Assembly (NCBI RefSeq): GCF_022808175.1
Contig: NZ_JALGBX010000006.1
Location: 124,001-188,000 of the forward strand
Source: Streptomyces sp. AP-93
GTDB taxonomy: Bacteria; Actinomycetota; Actinomycetes; Streptomycetales; Streptomycetaceae
Direction: 5' to 3'
DNA: 64,000 nucleotides
The notes under the pieces are model-generated. The model saw nothing but the letters and a program-made list of their open reading frames with translations. It did not search any database and had not been told where the DNA came from. Below are positions 54,360 through 62,500 of this stretch, one piece after another. Numbering within the stretch: the first letter of the stretch is position 1; every line of letters starts with the position of its first letter. The translations under genes were made by a program, and so were the position numbers.

Positions 54360-54403
54360 GAACGCGGAAGGGCCGGCCCCGGGGGGCCGGCCCTTCCGCG
54401 TTC
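54360..54403. terminator. Strong hairpin after pcrA
   Basis: A perfect 21-bp stem starting GAACGCGGAAGGGCC, followed by TTCCGC. It lies between convergent pcrA and the M23 gene and can serve both. Confidence 0.92.
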
Positions 54404-54428
54404 TTCCGCTCTATTCCGCGGGGTGTTC

Positions 54429-55994
54429 CTAGTTCGGGTTCAGGCCCTTGGCGCGCAGCCATGCCTGGGGGTCGACCGGGGAGCCGCCGCCCGGCCTCAC
54501 CTCGAAGTGGAGGTGCGGGCCGGTGGAGTTGCCGGAGTTGCCGGAGTACGCGATCACGTCGCCGGCCTTGACCTTGCCGGAGCGGATCTTGGCGCTGCTG
54601 AGGTGGCAGTACCAGGTCTCGGTGCCGTCGGGCGCGGTGAGTATCACCATGTTGCCGTAGGCGGAGTTCCACTGGCTGCGGACGGTGCCGTCGGTGGCGG
54701 CCATGACCGAAGACCCGTAGGACACCGGGAAGTCGATGCCGGTGTGCACGGACATCCAGTTGACGCCCGCCTGACCGTAGCCGGCGCTGAGGCCGTGCCG
54801 CGCGACGGGGAGGGCGAACTTGGGCCGGGCCGCTTCCCTGGCCGCCGCCTCCTCCGCCTTCCTCTTCTTCTCCTCGTCCTGGCGCACGCGCAGGTCGATG
54901 CGTTCCTGGGTGCGGCTCGCGCGGTCCGCGAAGTCGCCGGCGTCGGCGCTGAGGGCGGTGAGCTGTGTGTCGAGCTTGCTGTTCGCCGCGACCGGCTTGA
55001 TGGAGGCCGGGTCGGGCGCGGCCAGGGTGGTGGTCTCCTCGGACGGCTTCTCCGTACCGGTGAGCCCGCCCACGGAGGCGGCGGCGACACCGGCGACACC
55101 CATCACGCAGGCCGAGGGAACGGCCACGGTCAGCAGCGCGGAACGCTTGGCCGGAGTGCGACGGCGGTTGTTGCCGCCGGCCTTGGCGGTACTCGCCTTG
55201 GCGACGGGCTTCGAGCCGGGCTTGGCGCCGGCGCGGCGCGAGGGGCGCGGGTCGGCGGGCGCGGCCGGGGTGACGGGCATGGCCTGGGTGGGGAGATCGT
55301 GCACCTTGGCGTCCGCATCCGCAGCCGCGTCATCCGCATCCGCATCAGGATCCGCATCCGCGTCATCGGAGGGGAGGAACTCGAAGACGGCGGTCTCGGT
55401 GTAGGTCACGTCGGGCACGACCCCGACCTCGACCCCGACCCCGACCCCGACTTCGACCTCGGGCGAGGTGGCGGCGTAGACCTCGTACCCGTAGTCGTAG
55501 GCGTACTGCTGCTCGTGGACCTGGGCGTGGGCCTGGCCGTGGGCCTGCTCCTGCGCCGGGACTTGCTGCTGCTCGTAACCGCCGTACCCGTAGGTCTGCT
55601 CGGAGGCCGTGTTCCAGGCGGTGGCGTCGTAGGCGCCGGTCTCGGTCCCGTAGCCCGGGACCGACCAGTGGCCGGTCTGCTCGGCGGAGGTCTCGTAGCC
55701 GAAGGCGGTGGACTGGTAGTCCATGGAGACGCCGCCCTGGGTGGGGACGGTCGTGAGGTAGCCGTCGTAGCCGGAGTATCCGTCGACGGACGGCTGCGCG
55801 TAGCCGTTCTGGGGGGCCGACCAAGCCGTGGTGTCGTACGAGCCGGTGTCGTAGGAACCGTAGGTGGCGCCGTAGTTGTAGCCCTGGCCCTGCGTTTCAT
55901 AGGACGCATACGCTGAATCGCCAGCGAAAGTGGTGGTGGAAAGGCCGTCATACCCAAAATCGGGGTACTGGCCCGACGAGGGGCGGTCGTTCAC
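54429..55994 (-). CDS. M23 family metallopeptidase with long disordered cytoplasmic head
   Basis: 521 residues from GTG (VNDRPSSGQYP). Residues 1-225 are Tyr/Gly/Ser/Gln-rich with YGSYDTGSYD-like repeats, then a valine/glutamate stretch EVEVGVGVGVEVGV and an Asp/Ala repeat. Basic residues and one membrane helix (LLTVAVPSACVMGVAGVAAA, about 300) follow, then a charged coiled coil and the LytM/M23 domain with HTGIDFPVSYG and GPHLHFEVRPGG. The peptidase end is outside the cell and should cut peptidoglycan cross-bridges or activate other hydrolases. The sticky Tyr-rich head inside the cell is unusual. An upstream longer reading is not supported. Confidence 0.87.
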   Translation of the reverse strand: MNDRPSSGQYPDFGYDGLSTTTFAGDSAYASYETQGQGYNYGATYGSYDTGSYDTTAWSAPQNGYAQPSVDGYSGYDGYLTTVPTQGGVSMDYQSTAFGYETSAEQTGHWSVPGYGTETGAYDATAWNTASEQTYGYGGYEQQQVPAQEQAHGQAHAQVHEQQYAYDYGYEVYAATSPEVEVGVGVGVEVGVVPDVTYTETAVFEFLPSDDADADPDADADDAAADADAKVHDLPTQAMPVTPAAPADPRPSRRAGAKPGSKPVAKASTAKAGGNNRRRTPAKRSALLTVAVPSACVMGVAGVAAASVGGLTGTEKPSEETTTLAAPDPASIKPVAANSKLDTQLTALSADAGDFADRASRTQERIDLRVRQDEEKKRKAEEAAAREAARPKFALPVARHGLSAGYGQAGVNWMSVHTGIDFPVSYGSSVMAATDGTVRSQWNSAYGNMVILTAPDGTETWYCHLSSAKIRSGKVKAGDVIAYSGNSGNSTGPHLHFEVRPGGGSPVDPQAWLRAKGLNPN

Positions 55995-56250
55995 CAACTT
56001 CTCTTTCGCCTCGGCAGCGGGGGGCCTGGGTGGCCGAGGAATGTGGGGTCCTCGGAGGAGAGCAGTGGCGTGACTGTACCCGGCGGTTACACGCAACGAC
56101 AATCTTCGGAGGGTTTTGTGCTCGGCGGAACCGGGCATTCGGCCGCCTTTCGGTCGCCCGAAGACTCACCCTTGGCCTTGAGTTCGAAAAATGTTCGACT
56201 GTAGGTCGGTTTTCGCCCCCACGGTCGAGGCTGCAGGGGCGGCCGGCCGG
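55995..56250. promoter_or_regulatory. Leader and promoter region of the M23 gene
   Basis: A 256-bp gap between two leftward genes. GTTCGA is repeated at 56182-56187 and 56193-56198 in an AT-richer patch, giving TTCGAAAAATGTTCGA. Its spacing is one base short of an actinobacterial LexA box, so it is more likely another regulator site or promoter. No cyclic-di-AMP riboswitch, often found before such hydrolases, was recognised. Confidence 0.4.
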
Positions 56251-57012
56251 TCAGGCGACGGAAGCGGCGCCGGGGTGCGGGAGGGTGATCGGTCTGGGGC
56301 CGTCGAGCGAGCGTCGGATCGCCGCGATGACGGTGGGGTGCGCGGGCAGGGCGAGATGTCCGATGCCGGTGACCTGCACGTTTTCCACGAGCAGGTCCGG
56401 GTGTTCGATGCGGGCCGTCTCGGTCGGGTCCATCAGCTCGTCGAACTCGCTCCAGAACGCCACGCACCGGGTCCGGCAGCCGGGCGCGGGCGCGCGCAGT
56501 TCGGTGAGCACCTCGGAATCCGGGCGCATCTGCCGGACCAGGGGGTGCGCGTCCATGAAGGGCGCCACGCGGGTGCCGGAATGCGGTGTGCCGAGCGTGA
56601 CGAGCGTGCGGACGCGCGCGTCGCCGCCGAGGCGCTGGACGTAGTACCGCCCGACCAGCCCGCCGAGGCTGTGCCCCACCAGGTCCACGCGGTCCTGCCC
56701 CGTGCGCTCGCACAGCTCCTCGACGCGTCGGGCGAGATGCCGGGCGGTGGCGCGCAGGTCGCGGGTGAAGGGGGAGTAGTTGTACGCCTCCACCTGCCGC
56801 CGGCCGCCGGCCCCGAGGGTGCGGCGCAGCAGGACGAAGACGGAGCGGTTGTCGGTGAACCCGTGGAGCAGCAGCACCGGCGGGCGCTCGTGGGTGGCGG
56901 CGGCGGGTCGCTCCGGCAGTACACCGGTGGGATACAGCAGGATGTGCCCGCCGAGCACGATGACTTCCAGTACGCCCGCCCGCAGCGCGGCCCCGGACAT
57001 GGTCAGCCCCAT
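56251..57012 (-). CDS. Alpha/beta hydrolase (lipase/triacylglycerol esterase type)
   Basis: 253 residues from ATG (MGLTMSG), with AGGGGGG upstream. PPVLLLHGFTDNRSVFVLL forms the oxyanion region, the nucleophile is in VDLVGHSLGGLVGRYYVQ, the Asp is probably in WSEFDELMDP and the His in GIGHLALPAHP. The N-terminal hydrophobic stretch VLEVIVLGGHILLYPTG could be a membrane anchor rather than a cleaved signal. It resembles Streptomyces esterase/lipase family proteins acting on lipid esters. It is divergent from icmB, with a 174-bp shared promoter gap. Confidence 0.87.
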   Translation of the reverse strand: MGLTMSGAALRAGVLEVIVLGGHILLYPTGVLPERPAAATHERPPVLLLHGFTDNRSVFVLLRRTLGAGGRRQVEAYNYSPFTRDLRATARHLARRVEELCERTGQDRVDLVGHSLGGLVGRYYVQRLGGDARVRTLVTLGTPHSGTRVAPFMDAHPLVRQMRPDSEVLTELRAPAPGCRTRCVAFWSEFDELMDPTETARIEHPDLLVENVQVTGIGHLALPAHPTVIAAIRRSLDGPRPITLPHPGAASVA

Positions 57013-57186
57013 GGACGGCCCCCCTAGCGTCTCGGGACCGGGGCGTCCGACCGCCCCGTGCCGTGCGGCTGTCGGCGCGGAGCGGTGGTACGCCATCCCA
57101 CGTGTGATTTCCCCCTCGTGGTTGACCGCGAAACGGGGGTGTGCGCAATGCTGTACTTAACGTTCGTTCACTCGGGAGGCAGTGCG

Positions 57187-57594
57187 ATGGGTGTGACCGG
57201 TCCGATCCGTGTGGTGGTGGCCAAGCCGGGCCTCGACGGCCACGACCGAGGCGCCAAGGTGATCGCGCGGGCCCTGCGGGACGCGGGCATGGAGGTCATC
57301 TACACCGGCCTTCACCAGACCCCCGAACAGATCGTCGACACGGCGATCCAGGAGGACGCCGACGCGATCGGTCTGTCGATCCTGTCGGGTGCGCACAACA
57401 CGCTGTTCGCGCGCGTGCTGGAACTCCTCGCGGAGCGCGACGCGGAGGACATCAAGGTGTTCGGCGGCGGCATCATTCCGGAGGCGGACATCGCTCCGCT
57501 GAAGGAGAAGGGCGTGGCCGAGATCTTCACGCCGGGCGCGACGACGACGGCAATCGTCGACTGGGTCCGCGCCCACGTGCGTCAGCCGGCCTAG
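57187..57594 (+). CDS. icmB: Cobalamin-binding subunit of isobutyryl-CoA mutase (IcmB-like)
   Basis: 135 residues, a stand-alone B12-binding domain. The DxHxxG motif is [15 protein letters not shown], where His gives the lower axial cobalt ligand. [19 protein letters not shown] (SxL) and [19 protein letters not shown] (GG) complete the site. With a large IcmA subunit encoded elsewhere it interconverts isobutyryl-CoA and n-butyryl-CoA using adenosylcobalamin, feeding valine breakdown into polyketide precursors. The start ATG 57187 has CGGGAGGCAG upstream. No IcmA gene lies next to it, as in S. coelicolor. Confidence 0.92.
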   Translation: MGVTGPIRVVVAKPGLDGHDRGAKVIARALRDAGMEVIYTGLHQTPEQIVDTAIQEDADAIGLSILSGAHNTLFARVLELLAERDAEDIKVFGGGIIPEADIAPLKEKGVAEIFTPGATTTAIVDWVRAHVRQPA

Positions 57595-57602
57595 CGGTAC
57601 GG

Positions 57603-58030
57603 TGCGGCGCCGCTGCCGGGGACCAGTCCCCGGGCCCCTGCGCTTCAAACGCCGGCGGGGCTGGGTGGTGGCCGGCGTGGCCGGGGCTGCGGGTGGGGCC
57701 GGTGCCGGGGTCGGGGTGGGGTGTCGGCCTGGACTGCATGATTTAGGCGCCCCCTGTTCTACTCCGACAGGGCGCGGGCTGCACCTGCGCCACAAATCAC
57801 GCTTTACGTCCAGGCCGACACCCCACCCCGCCCCCGTCCCCGGCCCGGCGCAGCCAATTCAGCCGTCCGGCGTTTGAGGACCGGGGTCTGGGGGCGGAGC
57901 CCCAGGGGTCCGGGCGCAGCCCGGTACCCCCCTTCCAGCCCGTCCGGCGTTTGAGGACCGGGTCCGGGCTGGCCCGGGGAACGGTGGAAGGGTGGGTCGG
58001 GGGCTTTGCCCCGCAGGGCCGACCCCTCGG
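57603..58030. repeat. Composite intergenic repeat, copy B (inverse of 5118-5695)
   Basis: The gap between icmB and the DUF5691 gene is filled by the reverse complement of the 5-kb repeat: hairpin CCGGGGACCAGTCCCCGG at about 57617, the CAAACGCCGG unit, the 119-bp element, then two CCGTCCGGCGTTTGA units 77 bp apart (57863 and 57940). It then runs into the shared GGGCTTTGCCCCGCAGGGCC end. Copy A has two more tandem units. There is no gene in 57595-58043. Confidence 0.85.
57712..57830. mobile_element. 119-bp MITE-like palindromic element, copy B
   Basis: Terminal inverted repeats at 57712-57734 and 57808-57830, identical to those of copy A. The interior differs from copy A at one position (five C in place of CCCTC). 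It is in opposite orientation, 52 kb away. Confidence 0.65.
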
Positions 58031-58043
58031 GCCGTGCCGGCGG

Positions 58044-59624
58044 TCAGTGGGGCGGGGTCAGTTCCGCGTGCAGCGCGGCCCGCAGCCGCAGGGTGGCGAC
58101 CAGCCGTTGGAAGGCCTCCGACCAGTACGCCGCCGCACCCCCCTCCTCCACCGGCTCTGCCGCCAGCGCATCGAGCCGCCCCGCCTCCGCAGGATCAAGG
58201 CACCGCTCCGCCAGCCCCATCACCCCGCTGAAGCTCCACGGGTAGCCGCCGGCCTCCCGCGCGCAGTCCAGTGCTTCGATCACCGCCCGCCCCAGCGCCT
58301 CCGCCCACGGCACCACGCACACCCCGAGCAGTTGGAACGCCTCCGACAGCCCGTGCGCGCGTATGAACTCCGCGACCCAAGCCGCTCGTTCCTCCTCCCC
58401 GAGGGTTGACAGGAGCTGCGCCCGCTCCGCCAGCGACGCCGTCGCCGGGCCCGCCGCGGGCGGTTCGGACGCCGAGCCGAGCAGGGCCTGCGACCACGCC
58501 GGGTCGCCCTGGCGCACCGCGGCCCGGCACCAGGCCGCGTGCAGTTCCTCCGCCCACCCCTCGGCCACCGGCAGCGCCACGATCTCCGCCGGGCCGAGCC
58601 CGCCGAACCGGTCCCGCCAGCACGACAGCGGCGCAGACTCCAGCAGCTGCCCCAGCCACCAGGCCCGCTCCCCGCGCCCGGCCGGCGGCCGCTTCACCAC
58701 GCCGTCGCGCAGCATCCCCGCATCGCACTCGGTGGGTGGCGTCACCCCCTCCGGGCCGACGCAGGCCAATGCCCGCTCCGCCATCCGCCCGGCCAGCGCC
58801 GAGGCCGGCAGTGCGGACAGCAACTCGGCGGCGGTCGCCCGGACATTGCGGCTGCGGTCGCCCAGCGCCGCTTCGAGGAACGGCTCGTCACCCGCCGACA
58901 GCCCCACCCGCAAGGAGTCGAGGAACATCAGCCGGTCCTCGGCCCGCTCGGTGCTCCACGTGGTCTCCAGCAGCCGCGGCCCGGCGGCCGCCTCGTGGGC
59001 CCGTACGAGGCCGAGCAGCGCGACCCGCTCCGCGAACAGCCCCTCCTGCCACAGCCGCTCCACTCCCACGGTGTCCTGCGGGTCGGGCAGCTCGCCGGCG
59101 CCACCCCCGCGCAGGGCGAACCGCCAGTCCGGATTGAGCCGGGCCAGCCACAGCCCGCGCGTCCCGGCCAGCGCCAGCGCCTGCGGCCGGAGGTCGCTGC
59201 GGGCCCGCGCGACGTCCAGCAGCGCGGGCAGGAGCGGGGCCGGCGCCCGGTACCCGTACTGTCCGGCGGCTGCCAGCCACTGCGGCAGCAACTCCGTCAG
59301 GTCCGGGGCGGCCCCCCGCCGCCCGCTGCCGCTGCCCGCACCGGCCCGGCCCGCCAGCAGTTGCGCGAGCCGCCGCCGGGCCGCCTCCGGCGGCTCCGGA
59401 CGCGGGTCACGCGGCGCGGGCTCGGGCCGCGGACCCGCCTCGGCGGGTCTCAGTCCGGCCCGGCGCCGTACCGTCTGCACGGCCGCGGCACCGAGCAGGG
59501 CCTCGGGACTGCCCCGGCGCCGCTCGGTGCCCAGCAGTGCGGCGCCCACCAGCTCGTCCCAGTTCTCGTCGCCGTAGGCCGTGTCCGCCGAGCCGTCCGT
59601 GGCGCTGTGTGTCGTCGTGTTCAC
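58044..59624 (-). CDS. DUF5691 family protein (helical repeat)
   Basis: 526 residues from GTG with GGGAGGGC upstream. It opens DENWDELVGAALLGTERR, the conserved start of DUF5691, and continues as Ala/Leu-rich helical repeats (FLEAALGDRSRNVRATAAELL is HEAT-like) to TLRLRAALHAELTP. It is soluble with no catalytic motif. It lies downstream of the SWIM-protein gene in the same direction after 221 bases that contain a hairpin. In actinobacteria DUF5691 genes travel with SWIM and MoxR/DUF5682 genes, so this is taken as a component of the same system. Biochemical role unknown. Confidence 0.8.
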   Translation of the reverse strand: MNTTTHSATDGSADTAYGDENWDELVGAALLGTERRRGSPEALLGAAAVQTVRRRAGLRPAEAGPRPEPAPRDPRPEPPEAARRRLAQLLAGRAGAGSGSGRRGAAPDLTELLPQWLAAAGQYGYRAPAPLLPALLDVARARSDLRPQALALAGTRGLWLARLNPDWRFALRGGGAGELPDPQDTVGVERLWQEGLFAERVALLGLVRAHEAAAGPRLLETTWSTERAEDRLMFLDSLRVGLSAGDEPFLEAALGDRSRNVRATAAELLSALPASALAGRMAERALACVGPEGVTPPTECDAGMLRDGVVKRPPAGRGERAWWLGQLLESAPLSCWRDRFGGLGPAEIVALPVAEGWAEELHAAWCRAAVRQGDPAWSQALLGSASEPPAAGPATASLAERAQLLSTLGEEERAAWVAEFIRAHGLSEAFQLLGVCVVPWAEALGRAVIEALDCAREAGGYPWSFSGVMGLAERCLDPAEAGRLDALAAEPVEEGGAAAYWSEAFQRLVATLRLRAALHAELTPPH

Positions 59625-59673
59625 CGGATGCCCTCCCTCTTTCCCTCGTGTGCCGTGCCGTGTGCGGGTGTCG

Positions 59674-59708
59674 TGCTCCGGTCCCGCCCCCTCTGCGGGA
59701 CCGGAGCA
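59674..59708 (-). terminator. Hairpin between SWIM and DUF5691 genes
   Basis: TGCTCCGGTCCCGC-N7-GCGGGACCGGAGCA, a perfect 14-bp stem. It can end the SWIM transcript or act in the DUF5691 leader; the rest of 59625-59845 shows no gene. Confidence 0.75.
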
Positions 59709-59845
59709 GCTCATCTGTTTCCCTGTGGCGCACACGGCCGTCCCTACGGCCTCAACTGGCGTGGTTGTCGTCCACGAAAGCCCCCCGGCTCACTCGTTTC
59801 GATACGTCGGCGCTCCCGCGCCGCCGCTTTCCCCCTGCCGCCCGC

Positions 59846-61258
59846 TCAGCCCAGCACCACCGGCTCCGAGGAGCCCGGCTGCCAGGCCGTCAGCGGGGTG
59901 AATCCGCGATGTCCGCACTCGCCGAACACCGTCAACGGGCCGCCCCCCGAAAGCGCGGCCAGCTGCCACAGCCCGGCCCCGGGCCGGCTCCCGGCCCCGG
60001 TCAGGGGCACGGGCAGGGCGGACGTCCCCTCCGCGTCCGCCAATTGCCATGCTGCTGCGCCCTGTTGCTCCCCCTGCCGTCCTCCTTGTCGTCCTCCCGG
60101 TATCGGAACCACCGGGCCGAGCACCACAGGCCAGGACTCCAGCCAGGGGTCCTCGCGCAGGGCCGCGCCGTACGCCTCCAGTGCCGCGCCCGTGCTCACG
60201 CCGGTCGGCGCGGTCCGGCACGGCGCGGCCGCCGCGAACCTCTCCCCGAGATCCGCGCGCAGCCCGGCCGAGCCGGGCCGGAAGCGGGCTTCCGCCTCCA
60301 GTACCAAGCCGACGGGCAGCGACAGCCCCGGCGGTCGCCCGGGCGGGCCGAAGTCCAGGACCAGGGCCGGCCGCCCGCTCGCCAGCCCGCGCAGCCAGAT
60401 CCGGCGGGTGGTGAGACGGCCGTCCGGTGACGCCGTGTCGTACTGGGCCAGCACGAGCCAGTGGTCCCGTACGGCCTCGCCTTCCGTCTGGGGCTGCAGT
60501 CCCAGACGGCTGCGGACCGTCGCAGCCAGCGGTTCCGGCAGTCCGGAAACGCCGAGCCAGGCCCGGTCCAACAGGTGCAGCAGCGCGGCCTCCTCCAGCA
60601 TCCGGGCGGGCCAGCCGGTGCCGCAACTGGGTATCGTCCCCAACTCCCCTACCCGCGCGGCCAGTCCGGGTGCCTGGGCGTCGACCATCCGGGCGGCGGT
60701 CTCCTCCCAGGCCGCGTATCCCGCCCGTTCCTGACCGGCGAGGCCGCCGCGCACCAGGTCCGCGAGCCGCTGTTCCAGCTCGGTGACGCCCGCTCCGATG
60801 CGGGCCGCCCGCCGCTCGGCCCGCTTGCGGGCTCCTTCGGCGTCGGCCGGCCCCGCCCGGCCGGAGCGGTCGGCGGCGGGCCGCGCGGCCTTCGCCGCCC
60901 GCTCCGCGAGCCACTCGCCCGCCCAGTCCGGAGCCTGGGCCGTGGTGGCGGCCGGGGTGGCGTCCGGGGCGTCGAGACCCTCCGCCGCCCAGAGCAGCAG
61001 CAGGCCCAGCGCGTGCTTGCACGGGAACTTCCGGCTCGGGCAGGAGCACTTGTACGCCGGCCCGGACAGGTCGACGACCGTCCGGTACGGCTTGCTGCCG
61101 CTGCCCTTGCACAACCCCCACACCGCACCGGAAGCGGAACCTCCGGTCTGTGACCACGGCCCCGCACCGCCGAGTCTGGCCCCCGCCTTGCGTGAGGCAT
61201 CGTCAGGAGCCAGAGCCAGTACCTGTTCCGCTGTCCAGCGGACCCCCTGCTCAGTCAT
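59846..61258 (-). CDS. SWIM zinc-finger protein (YehQ-like)
   Basis: 470 residues from ATG 61258. The SWIM motif is near residue 70: YKCSCPSRKFPCKHALGLLL, that is CxCx(6)CxH, a zinc-binding fold that binds DNA or proteins. The N-terminal WTAEQVLALAPDDASRKAG and the middle WEETAARMVDAQAPGLAARV / GLPEPLAATVRSRLG are conserved in this bacterial subgroup. It starts 7 bases after a TACGGT element belonging to a damage-type promoter motif, so the mRNA may be leaderless. It is divergent from the MoxR gene. E. coli YehQ in the yeh cluster is the closest named relative I can recall. Confidence 0.88.
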   Translation of the reverse strand: MTEQGVRWTAEQVLALAPDDASRKAGARLGGAGPWSQTGGSASGAVWGLCKGSGSKPYRTVVDLSGPAYKCSCPSRKFPCKHALGLLLLWAAEGLDAPDATPAATTAQAPDWAGEWLAERAAKAARPAADRSGRAGPADAEGARKRAERRAARIGAGVTELEQRLADLVRGGLAGQERAGYAAWEETAARMVDAQAPGLAARVGELGTIPSCGTGWPARMLEEAALLHLLDRAWLGVSGLPEPLAATVRSRLGLQPQTEGEAVRDHWLVLAQYDTASPDGRLTTRRIWLRGLASGRPALVLDFGPPGRPPGLSLPVGLVLEAEARFRPGSAGLRADLGERFAAAAPCRTAPTGVSTGAALEAYGAALREDPWLESWPVVLGPVVPIPGGRQGGRQGEQQGAAAWQLADAEGTSALPVPLTGAGSRPGAGLWQLAALSGGGPLTVFGECGHRGFTPLTAWQPGSSEPVVLG

Positions 61259-61265
61259 GTGTTCC

Positions 61266-61288
61266 ACCGTAGAGACCCCCACTGACAA
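61266..61288 (-). promoter_or_regulatory. RecA-NDp/PafBC-type promoter motif for the SWIM gene
   Basis: On the minus strand TTGTCAGTG (61288-61280), 8 bp, then TACGGT (61271-61266), an exact fit to TTGTCRGTG-N8-TAnnnT. Only 7 bases separate TACGGT from the ATG. This motif drives LexA-independent DNA-damage induction in mycobacteria and occurs in Streptomyces. Confidence 0.7.
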
Positions 61289-61325
61289 TCGCTCTGACCT
61301 GGAACAACGCATCTCCCGGGGCCCG

Positions 61326-61348
61326 TTGTCAGTGGTCGGGTGCATCGT
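61326..61348 (+). promoter_or_regulatory. RecA-NDp/PafBC-type promoter motif for the MoxR gene
   Basis: TTGTCAGTG at 61326-61334, 8 bp, then CATCGT at 61343-61348, one base off TAnnnT. With its mirror copy at 61280-61288 it forms a 10-bp inverted repeat placed almost symmetrically between the two divergent genes. Confidence 0.55.
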
Positions 61349-61393
61349 GGTTCCAGCAGTCGTCAAGCGGCTGCGGAGCATTGGAGGGGGATC

Positions 61394-62500
61394 ATGGCCA
61401 CGACCGGGAACGAGACCACCGCAGAGGCGCTGCGACCGCACGCCGAAGACGCCTTCGCGCACGAACTGAAAGCCCTGGCGGCCGCCGACGACCGGCCCCG
61501 CCCGGCCCGCTGGAAACTCTCCCCGTGGGCCGTGGCGACGTACCTGCAGGGCGGCGCGCTCGACGACGGCACCGTCATCACACCCAAGTACGTCGGCCCG
61601 CGCCGGATCGTCGAAGTCGCCGTCACCACCCTCGCCACCGACCGCGCGCTGCTGCTCCTCGGTGTGCCCGGCACCGCCAAGACCTGGGTGTCCGAGCACC
61701 TCGCCGCCGCCGTCAGCGGAGACTCGACCCTCCTCGTCCAGGGCACCGCCGGCACCCCGGAGGAGGCCATCCGCTACGGCTGGAACTACGCACGCCTCCT
61801 CGCCCACGGCCCGAGCCGCGAAGCGCTCGTACCGAGCCCGGTCATGCGGGCCATGGCCGAGGGCATGACCGCCCGCGTCGAGGAGCTCACCCGGATCCCC
61901 GCCGACGTCCAGGACACCCTCATCACCGTCCTGTCCGAGAAGACGCTCCCGATACCGGAGCTCGGCCAGGAGGTACAGGCCGTGCGCGGCTTCAACCTCA
62001 TCGCCACAGCCAACGACCGCGACCGCGGGGTCAACGAGCTCTCCAGCGCGCTGCGCAGGCGCTTCAACACCGTCGTCCTGCCGCTGCCCGCCACGGCCGA
62101 CGCCGAGGTCGACATCGTCGCCCGCCGCGTCGACCAGATCGGCCGCGCCCTCGACCTGCCCGCCGCCCCGGAGGGCCTGGAGGAGATCCGCCGCGTCGTC
62201 ACCGTCTTCCGCGAGCTGCGCGGCGGCGTCACCGACGACGGGCGTACGAAGATCAAGTCGCCCAGCGGCACCCTGTCCACCGCCGAGGCCATCTCGGTGG
62301 TCACGGGCGGTCTCGCCCTGGCCGCCCACTTCGGGGACGGCGTCCTGCGCCCCTCCGACGTGGCCGCCGGGATCCTCGGGGCCGTCGTCCGGGACCCGGC
62401 CGCCGACCAAGTCGTCTGGCAGGAGTACCTGGAGGCCGTGGTCCGCGAGCGCGACGGCTGGAAGGACTTCTACCGGGCCTGCCGGGAGGTGACGGCATGA
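61394..62500 (+). CDS. MoxR-type AAA+ ATPase (YehL-like)
   Basis: 368 residues from ATG 61394 with GGAGGGGG. Walker A-like LLLLGVPGTAKTWVSEHLA, then the MoxR features YGWNYARLLAHGPSREALVPS, VEELTRIPADVQDTLITVLSE and FNLIATANDRDRGVNELSSA with RRRFNTVVLPLP (arginine finger region). MoxR ATPases act as chaperones that remodel or load a partner, usually with a von Willebrand A protein. The DUF5682 gene follows with an ATGA overlap. The conserved long insert after Walker A marks the YehL subgroup. A VWA gene is predicted beyond the window edge. Confidence 0.9.
   Translation: MATTGNETTAEALRPHAEDAFAHELKALAAADDRPRPARWKLSPWAVATYLQGGALDDGTVITPKYVGPRRIVEVAVTTLATDRALLLLGVPGTAKTWVSEHLAAAVSGDSTLLVQGTAGTPEEAIRYGWNYARLLAHGPSREALVPSPVMRAMAEGMTARVEELTRIPADVQDTLITVLSEKTLPIPELGQEVQAVRGFNLIATANDRDRGVNELSSALRRRFNTVVLPLPATADAEVDIVARRVDQIGRALDLPAAPEGLEEIRRVVTVFRELRGGVTDDGRTKIKSPSGTLSTAEAISVVTGGLALAAHFGDGVLRPSDVAAGILGAVVRDPAADQVVWQEYLEAVVRERDGWKDFYRACREVTA

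Noticed and set aside
56181..56200. LexA (SOS) box upstream of the M23 gene
   Set aside because: TCGAA and GTTCGA are present but the spacing is one base short of TCGAAC-N4-GTTCGA and the gene is not a repair gene.
55995..56250. Cyclic-di-AMP (ydaO) riboswitch before the cell-wall hydrolase genes
   Set aside because: Streptomyces hydrolase genes often have one, but the conserved cores could not be found here or upstream of 48692 and 51571.
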